The translations under genes were made by a program, and so were the position numbers. A DNA stretch of 64,000 nt, from contig OZ243949.1 in the NCBI GenBank assembly GCA_965214305.1, forward strand, positions 1,116,001 to 1,180,000. Direction: 5' to 3'. This document shows positions 17,570 to 26,844 of the stretch, piece by piece; positions within the stretch are counted from its first letter, which is position 1, and the number at the start of each line of letters is the position of its first letter. The notes beneath the pieces were generated by a model that was given only the letters and a program-made list of their open reading frames with translations, did no database searches and was not told where the DNA came from. Source of the stretch: Azophilus sp965214305 (GTDB lineage: Bacteria; Pseudomonadota; Gammaproteobacteria; Pseudomonadales; Azotimanducaceae).

Positions 17570-18040
17570 CCTCCAGCCAAGCCATGACTTGGAGCGTTCT
17601 TTGGTGATCCTTGTCTTTCGCCGGATTTTTCTTCTCGCTCCGCTCCCGCCAGCATTTGTCTTGTTGCATCATGGCCTTTAGTCGGCGGGCGACTTTTACC
17701 TTGTCGTCCCCCGTCCATCGACCCCTCGATATTTCCTGATGGATTGCTGTGGATTTTTTCAAATCTTTGTCCGTTCGCTCCTCAAGCACCTGCTCGATCT
17801 CGCGGTCGATCGGATCCATGCTGGCCAAACGCTCTTGACGCTCCCTAGCCTTACGTTCATCGCGCTCCCGCACTTCCCGCTCTTGGCGGATTCGATCCTC
17901 CTGTTTCCTATCCCGGTTCATGGCTCCATAACCGACTGCGGTCTTTGCGCCAAAGCCCAGCCAATCAAAGGCATGCTTGAACGCCGCCTCAAGCAGCGTC
18001 TTCCAGCGGGCGTCGTTGGTCAAATCCGGAGCCTGTCGTT
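17562..18040 (-). pseudogene. cmr6: cmr6, 3' part downstream of the inserted element
   Basis: This is the C-terminal end of the Cmr6 RAMP subunit: 'RQAPDLTNDARWKTLLEAAF' followed by the glycine-rich RAMP loop 'WLGFGAKTAVGYGAM'. A charged Arg/Glu-rich coiled-coil tail of about 110 residues follows ('EDRIRQEREVRERDERKARE' and on to 'TLQVMAWLEDE'). It was separated from its 5' part by the insertion at 18041-19515. Deleting the element and one 18-bp duplication copy restores a continuous frame. A frame remains open from inside the element, but it would yield a protein lacking the first RAMP domain. Confidence 0.88.
18023..18040. repeat. 18-bp target-site duplication, left copy
   Basis: AATCCGGAGCCTGTCGTT is identical to 19516-19533 and flanks the insertion in cmr6. 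It encodes the same 'RQAPD' stretch at both breakpoints. Confidence 0.9.
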
Positions 18041-19515
18041 TGTCAAAGCAAAGTAGAAATGTCCCCTTTTCTCCAAAGTAGAGATGTCCCCTTCGGCCTT
18101 GCGCGGAGGGAGCGTAGCGACCGGAGCGCAAGGCCGCGCCGCGGCTATCCGGCGGCCGCCCCCGCGCCGGTCTTGAAAGAGCGTCGCCAGGGGTGGTCCG
18201 GTGGCGGCTTCCAGTCCGGCCGGGACCGCTGCCGCGCCTTGACCCTGTCCACCCGCGACCGCACGCTCTTCCCATCCTCAACCGGCGGCGGATCCCCGCC
18301 CCCGGCAAGCAACTCGACCGGCAGCTCGCGGCCGTCGCGCAGCACAGCCACCGCGCCGTTCCAGCCCTTGCACACCGTCACCGCGGCACCCCGCAGCCGG
18401 TAGCCCCGGCCTTGCCCGGTCACCTGGTAGGTGTCGCCCTCGAAGCTGATCGACAGGTTCTTCGCCAGCTTGCGTTCGTGCTGCTCGCACAGGATCAGAT
18501 CCAGCTCCCGGTCGTTGTGCAACACCGCCCGGTGCGCGTCCGCCGGGTTGCGCGCCGCCACGCCGAAACGCCGGTTGTAGTCCGCCATGAACGCCGGCAG
18601 GTAGGCGTTCCCCGCCTCGATGCCGCAGATGCCACGCAGCCGCATCTCCTTCACCAGCCGGTCCTGCAGCGTCCGGTTGGCCCGCTCCACCCGGCCCTTG
18701 GCCTGCGGACTGCCGGCGTGGATTGGCGCGATGTCCAGCGTCCCCAGCGCCCGGCCGAACTGCGTCAACCCACCCTCCCGGCCCCGCAGGCTCACCCGGA
18801 ATATGCTGTGGCGGTCCGAGTAGTACGCCACCGGACGCCCGTGGGCCGCCAGATGCGCCCGCGTCGTCTCCATGTAGGCCTCGGTCGTCTCCGCCGGCCA
18901 GAACCCCATCGCCAGCAGCCGCGACGTCGCGTCGTCCACGTACACGATCAGCGCGCACCGCGGCCCCCGGTCCTCGAACCAGTCGTGCGGCGAACCGTCG
19001 ATCTGCACCAGATCGCCCAGGCAATCCCGGCGCGGCCGGCTCGGATGCGCGCGCGCCTCCCGACGCGCCTTCGGCCGCCACAGCCCGTCTTCGATCATCC
19101 AGCCCCGCAGCGTCTCCGCCGACAGCTTGAAACCGTGCGCCTCCACCAGCTTCTCGCAAGCGAGGGTCGGACCGAAATCCGGGTAGCGCCCGCGAACCAG
19201 GTCCAGCGCCGCACAGCGCACCGCCGGGTCGATCGCGTTGTTCGACCGCTTGCCCCGCCGCCCCGACACCAGCCCTGCCGCGCCCCGCTCCCGGTAGCGC
19301 GCCGCCAGGCGCTTCACCTGGCGCACACTCAACCGCAGCCGCAACGCCGCCTCGCGCTGCGACAGGCGCTTCTCCACCACATCGCGAATCACTCCCGCCC
19401 GATCCGACTCCCGCATGCTCAACAACACCTCCGCACTCGACAAGACAGCCCCTCCCCGATGAAAAAGGGGACACTTTAACTTTGCGCAAAGGGGACATTA
19501 CTGCTTTGGGCTAAC
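18041..19515 (-). mobile_element. ISNCY/IS1202-type insertion sequence within cmr6
   Basis: This 1475-bp element has an intact transposase gene and related but imperfect terminal inverted repeats. The left end reads TGTCAAAGCAAAGTAGAAAT then GTCCCCTTT. The right end, on the other strand, contains CAAAGCAGTAATGTCCCCTT. Each end holds two spaced copies of a TGTCCCC motif, probable transposase binding sites. The 18-bp identical flanks and undamaged ORF indicate a recent insertion. Confidence 0.9.
18145..19443 (-). CDS. ISNCY-family DDE transposase
   Basis: A 432-residue transposase. An N-terminal helix-turn-helix (LSQREAALRLRLSVRQVKRL) precedes an RNase H-like integrase core with the catalytic triad readable as D in 'LVQIDGSPHDWF', D in 'VAYYSDRHSIF' and E in 'AKGRVERANRTL'. 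A beta-rich C-terminal domain (FEGDTYQVTGQGRGYRLRG) follows. The layout and motifs match the IS1202 group of the ISNCY family. The ORF fills the element and appears intact, so excision or transposition may still be possible. Confidence 0.93.
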   Translation of the reverse strand: MSSAEVLLSMRESDRAGVIRDVVEKRLSQREAALRLRLSVRQVKRLAARYRERGAAGLVSGRRGKRSNNAIDPAVRCAALDLVRGRYPDFGPTLACEKLVEAHGFKLSAETLRGWMIEDGLWRPKARREARAHPSRPRRDCLGDLVQIDGSPHDWFEDRGPRCALIVYVDDATSRLLAMGFWPAETTEAYMETTRAHLAAHGRPVAYYSDRHSIFRVSLRGREGGLTQFGRALGTLDIAPIHAGSPQAKGRVERANRTLQDRLVKEMRLRGICGIEAGNAYLPAFMADYNRRFGVAARNPADAHRAVLHNDRELDLILCEQHERKLAKNLSISFEGDTYQVTGQGRGYRLRGAAVTVCKGWNGAVAVLRDGRELPVELLAGGGDPPPVEDGKSVRSRVDRVKARQRSRPDWKPPPDHPWRRSFKTGAGAAAG

Positions 19516-19533
19516 AATCCGGAGCCTGTCGTT
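19516..19533. repeat. 18-bp target-site duplication, right copy
   Basis: Exact copy of 18023-18040, immediately outside the right end of the insertion element. Confidence 0.9.
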
Positions 19534-20254
19534 GCAAGCGCGTGCAGTCGCATGCGATATGGAAGGCAAGCGCCGAGCCAGAGGGAACGGTCAGAAAAGC
19601 AATGGGGTTCGGGTCTCCCGAATCATGCGGCGATTTCCCCTTCTGGTAGTAGTGCGTCTGATGCGGCGTCATGATCTCCACATCCAATTGCTGTCCTGGC
19701 GGCTTCGGGATGACGTCCCAAAAGGACAGTGCGCCCTGGGCGTGATCTTGGCTGCCCCCTTCCGGTTCGGGCCCAAACAGGATATCGATCATCGGCCTGC
19801 CGCAATCGTCGAACGGCTTCTTTGACCACCCCTGTGTATTGCCCCAGTCGCCGCTGGCCAATTCCTCGGCGGCACGGCGAATCACGCCTTTAACGCCGCT
19901 CGCCGGAAGGTAAGGCAGCCCATACGGATTAAGGAAGGCGAAGCCGTTCTCCAGGGGATGCTCGATGCCCATGCCCGTCACCAGCGGCGAAACAGCTATG
20001 GCGTTTATGGAGAAGACGTTGGCGCTCTGCTTTGCGCAAGCGTGCGCCAGAGCCGCCTGCCGAGTGAGGATTCCGTCGATGAGCTTTCCATCTTCCACAG
20101 ACAGTTTCGCCACTGACTTAAGCGCTTCAGTTTTGCTTTTTTCCTCCAGGAGGAAGTCATGACGCCAAAGCTTGGGATACATCCCGAACCGCAAGCCCGG
20201 TGACGCTTGCCCGAATGTGGTCCCCAGATACTTCGGTGCGGCGACGATGGGCAT
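19516..20254 (-). pseudogene. cmr6: cmr6, 5' part
   Basis: N-terminal about 245 residues of Cmr6, a Cas7-like RAMP subunit at the 3' end of the crRNA in the Cmr complex. It begins 'MPIVAAPKYLGTTFGQASPG', the usual Cmr6 start; the ATG at 20254 is preferred over an upstream extension that overlaps cmr5. RAMP hallmarks include 'SPLVTGMGIEHPLENGFAF' and 'GLPYLPASGVKGVIRRAAEE'. The reading frame enters the insertion element and stops after one extra residue. The gene is therefore split, and the complex should lack an intact Cmr6 unless the element excises. Confidence 0.9.
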
Positions 20255-20255
20255 C

Positions 20256-20639
20256 TCAGTTCGCCTCGCATCGAGCGGCGGCCATCTGCCGCATCCAGCG
20301 AAGCCAAGCCATCGCCTCGGCGGTAACGTCCTGGTAGGTCCGTGGATCCGCATCCATAAGGTACTTCATGAACCCCTCGAAGTCGTCGTGCACCTTGCCG
20401 GGGAATCGTTCGCTCAGCCATGACCGCAGATGTTTCGCCAACTCCCCATGAGGATTCTGACGCTTTCCGTCATCCTTCTTGTGCTTCTCTTGCAGAAACG
20501 CCATGGTCTGCATCAGCCCGCTGTTCATGATGAGTGCTGGCAGCGCTTTAGCGAGGTTCATGTACTCCCTGCAACAGCCATCGCTCTTCTGCCAAGCATC
20601 CTTGGCTCGTTCCTGCTCCAACGTCGGCTTGGTCACCAC
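20256..20639 (-). CDS. cmr5: Cmr5, small alpha-helical Cmr subunit
   Basis: A 127-residue all-helical protein matching Cmr5, the 'small subunit' (Cas11) that lines the groove of the Cmr effector. The family signature 'YMNLAKALPALIMNSGLMQT' is followed by 'MAFLQEKHKK'. GTG start immediately after the cmr4 stop (TAAGTG); its stop is 2 bases from the cmr6 ATG. It appears intact. Confidence 0.93.
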   Translation of the reverse strand: MVTKPTLEQERAKDAWQKSDGCCREYMNLAKALPALIMNSGLMQTMAFLQEKHKKDDGKRQNPHGELAKHLRSWLSERFPGKVHDDFEGFMKYLMDADPRTYQDVTAEAMAWLRWMRQMAAARCEAN

Positions 20640-21557
20640 TTATTCTCCACGCACTCTGGCAACGACCAAGCCCCGACCCGTGGTCGCATCGCCGCCAATC
20701 TGCAGCAGTTTCCCGTTGATGACACTGCTAAGCATTGGAAGCACATTCGCTGCGCAGGTTGGCGGTTTGCCGTCACCGTCAGGGTTGCGGGTGGCGCTTG
20801 CCAGCAGCGGCGCGATCATCAGGGATTCGGGCGGCAGGTTTTCGGTATAGAACAGGCCACCATCGGCGGCTGTGCCGGTTTCGTCGTCGATCCGCACATG
20901 GGGCTCAACAACGGTGGCGTGTTCGGCAAAGTAGGCGAAGTCCGTATCCGAGAGCAGAACGAGGTCTTGTGCAATCTTGTCCCGGAAGAATTCGTACCCA
21001 TTCCCGTGGGGCAAGGCAAGGTGGGAAATGTCCTTGGCGATCACCTTCAAGCTTTCACCTCGGTCATCTGACCCCGTCCCGTCGTACTCGAACGCCTCCA
21101 AGTGCAGCTTGCCTTGGTCGGAAAGCAAGCGTGGGTTGACCACTCGGCACTGGCCCTCCAGCACATTGGGCATCGCCCAATTAACGGGGATGTCCGCTGT
21201 GCAAAGCAGGCGCTGCGCCCTCGCCAATGCCTGGGGACAGCTCGCATAAACATAGCCGCCACGCAGGCTGCGAACTGGAAAAGCCACGAGCTGGCCGTCG
21301 CCAAAACTGATGGCGCCCGCATGCAGGTTCGCGCTCCCCGATTGCGGACCAAAGAGCTGGTCGATCAGTGCCTCATCCCCCCCAATCGAGGCGAATCCAT
21401 GCCGAACCGCACCCTTGATGCCGGATCCGGCGAAGCACGGATGGCGGGTGTGGCGCTCGCGCTGGATGGGGTTATCCACAATACCCGACGCCGTGCCCGC
21501 GCCCATGTGGACCGGACTGACGGCGTACAGGAACACAACGGCTCGTTTCTCAAACAT
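20640..21557 (-). CDS. cmr4: Cmr4, backbone RAMP and target-RNA nuclease
   Basis: A 305-residue Cas7-type RAMP subunit, several copies of which form the Cmr backbone and cut target RNA at 6-nt intervals. The N-terminus has 'LYAVSPVHMGAG', and the catalytic-aspartate region 'GIVDNPIQRERHTRHPCFAG' is followed by 'GSGIKGAVRHGF'. The aspartate expected for RNase activity is retained. C-terminal 'QIGGDATTGRGLVVARV' is the RAMP glycine-rich loop. It lies 10 bases downstream of cmr3. Confidence 0.94.
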   Translation of the reverse strand: MFEKRAVVFLYAVSPVHMGAGTASGIVDNPIQRERHTRHPCFAGSGIKGAVRHGFASIGGDEALIDQLFGPQSGSANLHAGAISFGDGQLVAFPVRSLRGGYVYASCPQALARAQRLLCTADIPVNWAMPNVLEGQCRVVNPRLLSDQGKLHLEAFEYDGTGSDDRGESLKVIAKDISHLALPHGNGYEFFRDKIAQDLVLLSDTDFAYFAEHATVVEPHVRIDDETGTAADGGLFYTENLPPESLMIAPLLASATRNPDGDGKPPTCAANVLPMLSSVINGKLLQIGGDATTGRGLVVARVRGE

Positions 21558-21567
21558 GTCGGCTCCG

Positions 21568-22743
21568 TTAGTAGTTGGCCAAGGTCAAGCGGTTGAATCC
21601 TTCCGCTCGTCTTGCGGGATCTTCCGGCGAGTCGGACCAAAGGCCCTCGGCGGCAAGCTTGCGAAGCGCCTCGGGGGTTGCCTCAACGTCTTCCAGCCAA
21701 TAAACGCTGCCGTTGGGGGCGACCCTCTGCGCGGGCTTCGGTCGCTGTTTGGCCAAATCGAATCCTGAAACGGTTTCCGCGCGCCGTACTGCGGCGCAGG
21801 TCAATCGGCCGCGAACGCCATGCAGGTCGAAAGCGATGTCGTTGTTGGTGGCGGTGGCGCCTGTGGGCAACCAGCCGTCGCGGAAAATCCCCGGGGAGGT
21901 CAAGACAAAGCGACAGCGGCCTGCCGTCGCGATGGCGTCATAGTGCGGGGCCGCGAAATCCACCGATACGCTCCGGCAAAGGGCGGCCCGTCCATCGCCT
22001 CCAAAGCGTAGCGGGAGATCGTCGGGGAACTTGGCGCCAATCGTCTCCGCCAAGAAGCCAACATCGTAGCGGCTGGATGTGCCGGGATGGTGCTCGGCCT
22101 TCCGCAAGGCCACGGCTTGGGTGCTGAACAATGCGCCGTCCGCGGCTCGGCGGCTTCGCGGATCCAGCCCGACTCCCACGCGGAGGTCCGTGCGCCACAG
22201 ATCCCCGCTCCGTACCAAGTCGTCATCGAGGTCGATGGATTCACCAGCAATGTATTTCTTCCAGCCGGCCAATGTGAGCCAGTAACCGGATTCCGGCTTG
22301 CCGGGCTCCTTCGAAGGAAGCACAGCGAGGGCGGGCGTCGCACTTGAGCAGCGGATTTCGGAAGGCGGCCAGTGGGGATGCAGCTTCCTGGCCACTAATC
22401 CGCGATCGCCCTGCTTGCAAACGATCAAGTCCGCTGGCAACGGATGCAGCGGTTCCGCTTGAGTGGGGGAGTCTTGACACCGACGCGCCAGATTGAAAGC
22501 CGTCAACATGAATGAACCGGGATCTTCCGGCGTCCCCAATTCGGCATCGTGATGCGCGCCTTTCGCAAACAGGGATGGGCTTATACCCTTGTGCGCCAAG
22601 AGCGCGGAGCGCAGCGCGCCTGCCGCCACCGATGGCCAGGGAGGCACAACGCTCTCGCCAAAGCTGCCGGGGTCGCCGAACAGCTTGTTGCCTCGCAGGA
22701 TCAACACATCGAGCGGCTCGATGAAGTGCTGCTGAACGCTCAC
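21568..22743 (-). CDS. cmr3: Cmr3, Cas5-like subunit
   Basis: A 391-residue Cas5-type protein that binds the crRNA 5' handle next to Cmr2. The start 'FIEPLDVLILRGNKLFGDPG' and 'PPWPSVAAGALRSALLAHKG' are diagnostic for Cmr3. The ATG overlaps the cmr2 stop by 4 bases, so the two are translationally coupled and produced in step. It appears intact. Confidence 0.94.
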   Translation of the reverse strand: MSVQQHFIEPLDVLILRGNKLFGDPGSFGESVVPPWPSVAAGALRSALLAHKGISPSLFAKGAHHDAELGTPEDPGSFMLTAFNLARRCQDSPTQAEPLHPLPADLIVCKQGDRGLVARKLHPHWPPSEIRCSSATPALAVLPSKEPGKPESGYWLTLAGWKKYIAGESIDLDDDLVRSGDLWRTDLRVGVGLDPRSRRAADGALFSTQAVALRKAEHHPGTSSRYDVGFLAETIGAKFPDDLPLRFGGDGRAALCRSVSVDFAAPHYDAIATAGRCRFVLTSPGIFRDGWLPTGATATNNDIAFDLHGVRGRLTCAAVRRAETVSGFDLAKQRPKPAQRVAPNGSVYWLEDVEATPEALRKLAAEGLWSDSPEDPARRAEGFNRLTLANY

Positions 22744-25700
22744 GACGTCCCCTCGACAGCGCTGGACGTTGATTGCTCAGTGGCCGGGGAGCGCACTTCG
22801 CGGGCCAGAAACTCCGCAACCCCCAAGACGCTCTCAAGCCACTGACGCCACTTAGCCGGTCTCGTCGGGCAGTGGGGGCGAGGTTGGACAGCCCATTGCG
22901 CAAGACGCCGTGCCAGACCGGGAACGTCGTGATGGTCCCTCGCGGTTTTGCTGCCGCTCTGACGTTTAAGCTGGTGAGCGAGCAGGCAACTCAGCATATC
23001 GGCATCGGCGTCTTCAGGGAGGTCTCGCAGCCACACCAGGCTGTTGTAGGCCGCGCGGCGCGATACGTCCGGATCCGCAAGATATCGTTGCAGTGCGACC
23101 AATGCTTCGACTCGATCCCATTTGTCGGTGAAGCGCAGGGAGCCACCGGATCGCTTGAGCACGGTGATGCTGAATGCATCGCGGCCTCCCTCGGTCTTGG
23201 CGCGTTTTTCGGCCTCCCGCAGTTTCCGCAGCACAAAGCCAAGCGGCGTTTGATGGTGGGCCACTACCGCGCCACAGCTTGCGGTGGCGCCTGTGCCCAT
23301 CATGCGCATCAATCGGGATGGACGCCCAGCCCGGCCAGGAAGGAACGCAAAGCCGTTCTTGCAGGCTAACTTGCCGGAATGGCGAACCCTCTGCCAATAA
23401 TCATCCTGTTCGCTGTTGGAATCATCTTGCTCTACGGTGGCCGCATCGTCACTGCCGCCACTGTAGGCTTCCCGAAGGCGCGGCATGATGGAGAGCAGGT
23501 CCGCCACCGGAACCATTGCGAGGACATCATCGCCACCCGCGTAGATCAGGCGACCACGGTGCTCGCGCTCGACCACTTCCGGAACAACATGCACGGCGAA
23601 GTCGTTGAGTGCGGCGGAAATGGCCAGATGGCGGTTGGGCGAGATGGCGCGCTTTTGGTTGCCGTAGGCATGAATGGCGTGGTCTTCGTTTGCCAGCTTG
23701 TCGAAGCCTGATCGAACCTTCGGATGGAAGCTCTGCCGATAGGTGATTGAGCATTCGTCGGCATAACCGGCGAGAATGCGGCCCATATGGTCGCCATCCA
23801 ATAAGATCAAGGCGTAGTAGGCGTCCGGTTTGTGGCCGAGAAGCGTGGTGAGAGATTTTTCGAGGCAGCCAAGGTCGCGTTCGCCGCCCTCCTCTTCCCG
23901 AAGACGGTCAAGGGCGGCAGGGACCCGCGCCGCCAAGCTCTCTTTATGCTTAGCCAGCCTGCGCGGTAAAGCAGGAGGCCGGTCATGACACTTGAGCAGG
24001 CGCTCAATTTTTAAGCGCTCTTCACTGGCCCCCGACAGCTTTTCAACTAGCTTCTCGAAATTGCCCGCCAAGGCCATGGTATGGGTTGAAACAACGAACC
24101 GGCTCGCGCTGCTTTGATCCGAGCCGACAACCTTTGCAACCTCTTCGCAAAACAATGTCGACCAAAGCCGCTTGAGGGCAGGCAGAGCGCCCAAATGTTC
24201 ACCTTTTTTGGCCCATGCGGGCCTTTCCTGCGCGACCAAGCTCCACAAGGTGTCCTTCTGTCGCCGATAGGACTTCAGAAGCTGTTGCGGGTCCGTGGTG
24301 AGCCACTCGGTTTCGCCGGTCAGGGAGCAACGCCAGCCTTGCTGCTTGGTCTGCCCAAAAGGTCGCACCGCCTTGGCCGCAGCCAGAACGCGCTCCGAAA
24401 GCCCTTGCACGGCGGGATACAACACGCCGGGGTTGGGGGCGAAAAAGGCGGTGTTCCCTGAAAGGGCCACCTCCTCGCCAAGAATCCTCCACGCTGGGGA
24501 ATCCAAAAAGCCCGGCGGCGCGTCGTCATCCTGCTGGCCCGATCCAAAGAATGGGGCCATAGCCTTTGCCAATTCGGTAGTATCCAGATCGGTGTCCCGA
24601 TCGGGCTTGCCCACTCCAACCAAGGAAAACGGAACAGCGGCCCAATGCACTTCCGGGAAGTCCGCGAGCTGGTCCCGCATCTGGCCGTAACAATGCAAGG
24701 AGGATTCATCGGGCAGCTTGGCCGCTTTCAGGAGGCGTTCGACCGCCTGCCGCCCCCGCTCTTGAAGCCAATCTCTGACTGACCCGGTGACTTGCCGGGC
24801 CATATCCTGAACATCCGACTCAGGCACCAAGGCAACGAATCGATTGGGCAGCGCCGCTGCAAAGAGGGGGTTGGCATCGGTGTTGCCTTCCGTCCAGTCA
24901 CACCCACGGAACCAATCGGAGCACAATCCCTCTTCGTCCCGCAGCCAGACATCCACTTGGGGCAGGCCCCGCAAACGAGGAAACAGGATGGCATCAGGCC
25001 CCAAGCATTGACATACCACCTTCATCGCCTCCCAAGACAAGCGCGATAGGAGATGGGAGCCCGCCCAGAGGTCGGTGGTCGTGCGCGCGGCAGCGATGAA
25101 GTCCTGAACCGGCCCGATGGAAACGGAAAGCAGTGCGGCCTGTCCGTTTGGATCGCCGGCAAAGGCGCCCGCGAAGGCCGAGGTCAGGTCTAGATGATCC
25201 CAGATGGCGTGGTCCGGCACTCGCGTATCGGCCGGCAGCAGGGGCCAAAGAAAGCCAAGCTTGCCGTCATCGTCCTCTTCATTGCTGAGCTCCGGCCCGA
25301 AACGCCAGAAGGCGAGCAGCGTCTTCCGCCAATTGACCGCATCCCCCTCACGCACAATCAGCCGGGAAAAATGCTGCCTGCTGCGGTTCTTGACATCCGC
25401 GATTTCAGTATCGGCAAGGGTTTTCAAGTCGAAGGTTTTACCGGTGAGAGGGTGTACAAGCTTCGGTTCATTGGACCAACGGACCTGTGCCCAGTCGGCC
25501 ACCTTGCGCGTGACGGCCCGACCGTCCCGCGTCTGGAAGGTGGCTTCCTCCATCGGCCATTGTGGCCGGTCTGCCGCGGAAGCCCACCAGTCAGCCCGCT
25601 TGACCTGCCGATAAATGGTGACCGGTATGCCCTTCTCAAAGAGAACGTTGCCCAATGCGTCCGGGTGATCCGGCGGTAGCCAGTCCCCCACAGGCAATTG

Positions 25701-25841
25701 GTCGAATCCCAAGTCACGGTGCAATGCCTTCGAGGTTCCGCCCTCATGCCCTGCGGGGTCGCGCAGCAGCACCAAGGCCTTTTCCGCCGGGTCATGCAGG
25801 CGGGCATGGAGTTTGGTTTGCCAAAGGGTATTGTTGGTCAT
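22740..25841 (-). CDS. cmr2: Cmr2 (Cas10), cyclic-oligoadenylate synthase subunit
   Basis: A 1033-residue Cas10, the large subunit of type III-B. An N-terminal HD-like motif ('HARLHDPAEKALVLL', residues about 10-25) is followed by the palm domains. The second palm carries GGDD ('RLIYAGGDDVLAMVP', near residue 770), needed to make cyclic oligoadenylates on target RNA binding. A small cysteine-containing turn (WRCSLTGETEW) may be part of the zinc region. The ATG at 25841 is chosen because it lies just after the cmr1 stop and starts the conserved 'TLWQTKLHARLHDP' segment. No frameshift is seen. Confidence 0.95.
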   Translation of the reverse strand: MTNNTLWQTKLHARLHDPAEKALVLLRDPAGHEGGTSKALHRDLGFDQLPVGDWLPPDHPDALGNVLFEKGIPVTIYRQVKRADWWASAADRPQWPMEEATFQTRDGRAVTRKVADWAQVRWSNEPKLVHPLTGKTFDLKTLADTEIADVKNRSRQHFSRLIVREGDAVNWRKTLLAFWRFGPELSNEEDDDGKLGFLWPLLPADTRVPDHAIWDHLDLTSAFAGAFAGDPNGQAALLSVSIGPVQDFIAAARTTTDLWAGSHLLSRLSWEAMKVVCQCLGPDAILFPRLRGLPQVDVWLRDEEGLCSDWFRGCDWTEGNTDANPLFAAALPNRFVALVPESDVQDMARQVTGSVRDWLQERGRQAVERLLKAAKLPDESSLHCYGQMRDQLADFPEVHWAAVPFSLVGVGKPDRDTDLDTTELAKAMAPFFGSGQQDDDAPPGFLDSPAWRILGEEVALSGNTAFFAPNPGVLYPAVQGLSERVLAAAKAVRPFGQTKQQGWRCSLTGETEWLTTDPQQLLKSYRRQKDTLWSLVAQERPAWAKKGEHLGALPALKRLWSTLFCEEVAKVVGSDQSSASRFVVSTHTMALAGNFEKLVEKLSGASEERLKIERLLKCHDRPPALPRRLAKHKESLAARVPAALDRLREEEGGERDLGCLEKSLTTLLGHKPDAYYALILLDGDHMGRILAGYADECSITYRQSFHPKVRSGFDKLANEDHAIHAYGNQKRAISPNRHLAISAALNDFAVHVVPEVVEREHRGRLIYAGGDDVLAMVPVADLLSIMPRLREAYSGGSDDAATVEQDDSNSEQDDYWQRVRHSGKLACKNGFAFLPGRAGRPSRLMRMMGTGATASCGAVVAHHQTPLGFVLRKLREAEKRAKTEGGRDAFSITVLKRSGGSLRFTDKWDRVEALVALQRYLADPDVSRRAAYNSLVWLRDLPEDADADMLSCLLAHQLKRQSGSKTARDHHDVPGLARRLAQWAVQPRPHCPTRPAKWRQWLESVLGVAEFLAREVRSPATEQSTSSAVEGTS

Positions 25842-25846
25842 GTCGG

Positions 25847-26824
25847 CTAAGGCTCTGTTCGATCTAACAATTCGTCGAGCCTCTTGTGCAGGCGGGCCCA
25901 ACTGACGCGTCCGACCGCTTCAACTTCGTCAGCCGGCTTGCAAGGCAGATTAAACACCATGCCTACCAAGTGACTACTGGATTCGTTGGTTGAGCGAGCC
26001 TTGAACCTAATGGAGTTAGGAAGCCGGGATCCACCCTTCGGACTGCCTTCAATCTTTCTGAGTTCCTTTCGGATTGAACCGAACTCTGACATCAACTTCG
26101 CCCAGTTCTCGTAGGTTGACTTGGTTCGCCAGATCAAAGGGCCTTTTCGATCTTGTCCTATGGCATGAGGCCAATCCAGATCGAGCGCTTGATCCAGAGG
26201 CCGAAGGATCGAGTGGGATGCCGGCGAAGGCGCTTCGTTTTCGCCTTTCACCTCTAAAGACCCCCATCCGTTTCTGCTTCTTCCACCAGCCGCACCGTAG
26301 AGATGGATCAATGTAAGCGCCGAACGGAAATCCTCCAGAGCATGGCTTGGAACAGCAATGCTGATTGAGTTTCGCTCATCACAACTGATTGCGCTGGGCC
26401 GTTCAATTTGGTTCGCATTCTTTAGCAAGCCATACCCAGCATACAGCATCCCGTCGAAGGCACCCCTTGTGTTTCGGGTGGGTCGATGACCAGCGGTTCG
26501 GTTTGACCTTGCGGAAGACCATTTTTCATCGCTGTCGATTTTCCCTTTAGACCAGTCAGAAAGACGCAGCCTGATTTCGCTCTTCCGGTGTTCGCCGTCT
26601 AGCCATGCGTTGCCGAATAACCGTCCTTCGGCCATCCGCATCTCGCGCGTATCGCTGGGAAAGTTATGCCTCGCCGCCCAGACAACCCGCCACCACTGCC
26701 GCAGAAGCGCCTTGAACGGCGGGGTCCGCCACTGCCCTGCCTGTTCGGCGTTACCTAGAAAGGCTGGGGTCAGGAACCTCACTTCGTATCGAAGCACCTG
26801 CATACGCTGTTCTGTATCGCCCAT
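25847..26824 (-). CDS. cmr1: Cmr1, RAMP subunit
   Basis: A 325-residue Cas7-like RAMP that caps the 3' side of the Cmr effector and helps target RNA capture. 'YEVRFLTPAFLGNAEQAGQW' and 'RTPPFKALLRQWWRVVWA' at the N-terminus are the Cmr1 signature. 'YGAAGGRSRNGWGSLEV' is the glycine-rich RAMP loop. First gene of the cmr block, 20 bases after the CARF gene upstream. Confidence 0.92.
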   Translation of the reverse strand: MGDTEQRMQVLRYEVRFLTPAFLGNAEQAGQWRTPPFKALLRQWWRVVWAARHNFPSDTREMRMAEGRLFGNAWLDGEHRKSEIRLRLSDWSKGKIDSDEKWSSARSNRTAGHRPTRNTRGAFDGMLYAGYGLLKNANQIERPSAISCDERNSISIAVPSHALEDFRSALTLIHLYGAAGGRSRNGWGSLEVKGENEAPSPASHSILRPLDQALDLDWPHAIGQDRKGPLIWRTKSTYENWAKLMSEFGSIRKELRKIEGSPKGGSRLPNSIRFKARSTNESSSHLVGMVFNLPCKPADEVEAVGRVSWARLHKRLDELLDRTEP

Positions 26825-26844
26825 ACCTCGAATCCTTGCACATC

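Noticed and set aside
18193..19498. Long ORFs of 406-428 codons overlapping the transposase in other frames
   Set aside because: Shadow frames of a GC-rich transposase gene; composition (Pro/Arg/Gly-rich) and lack of domains show they are not genes.
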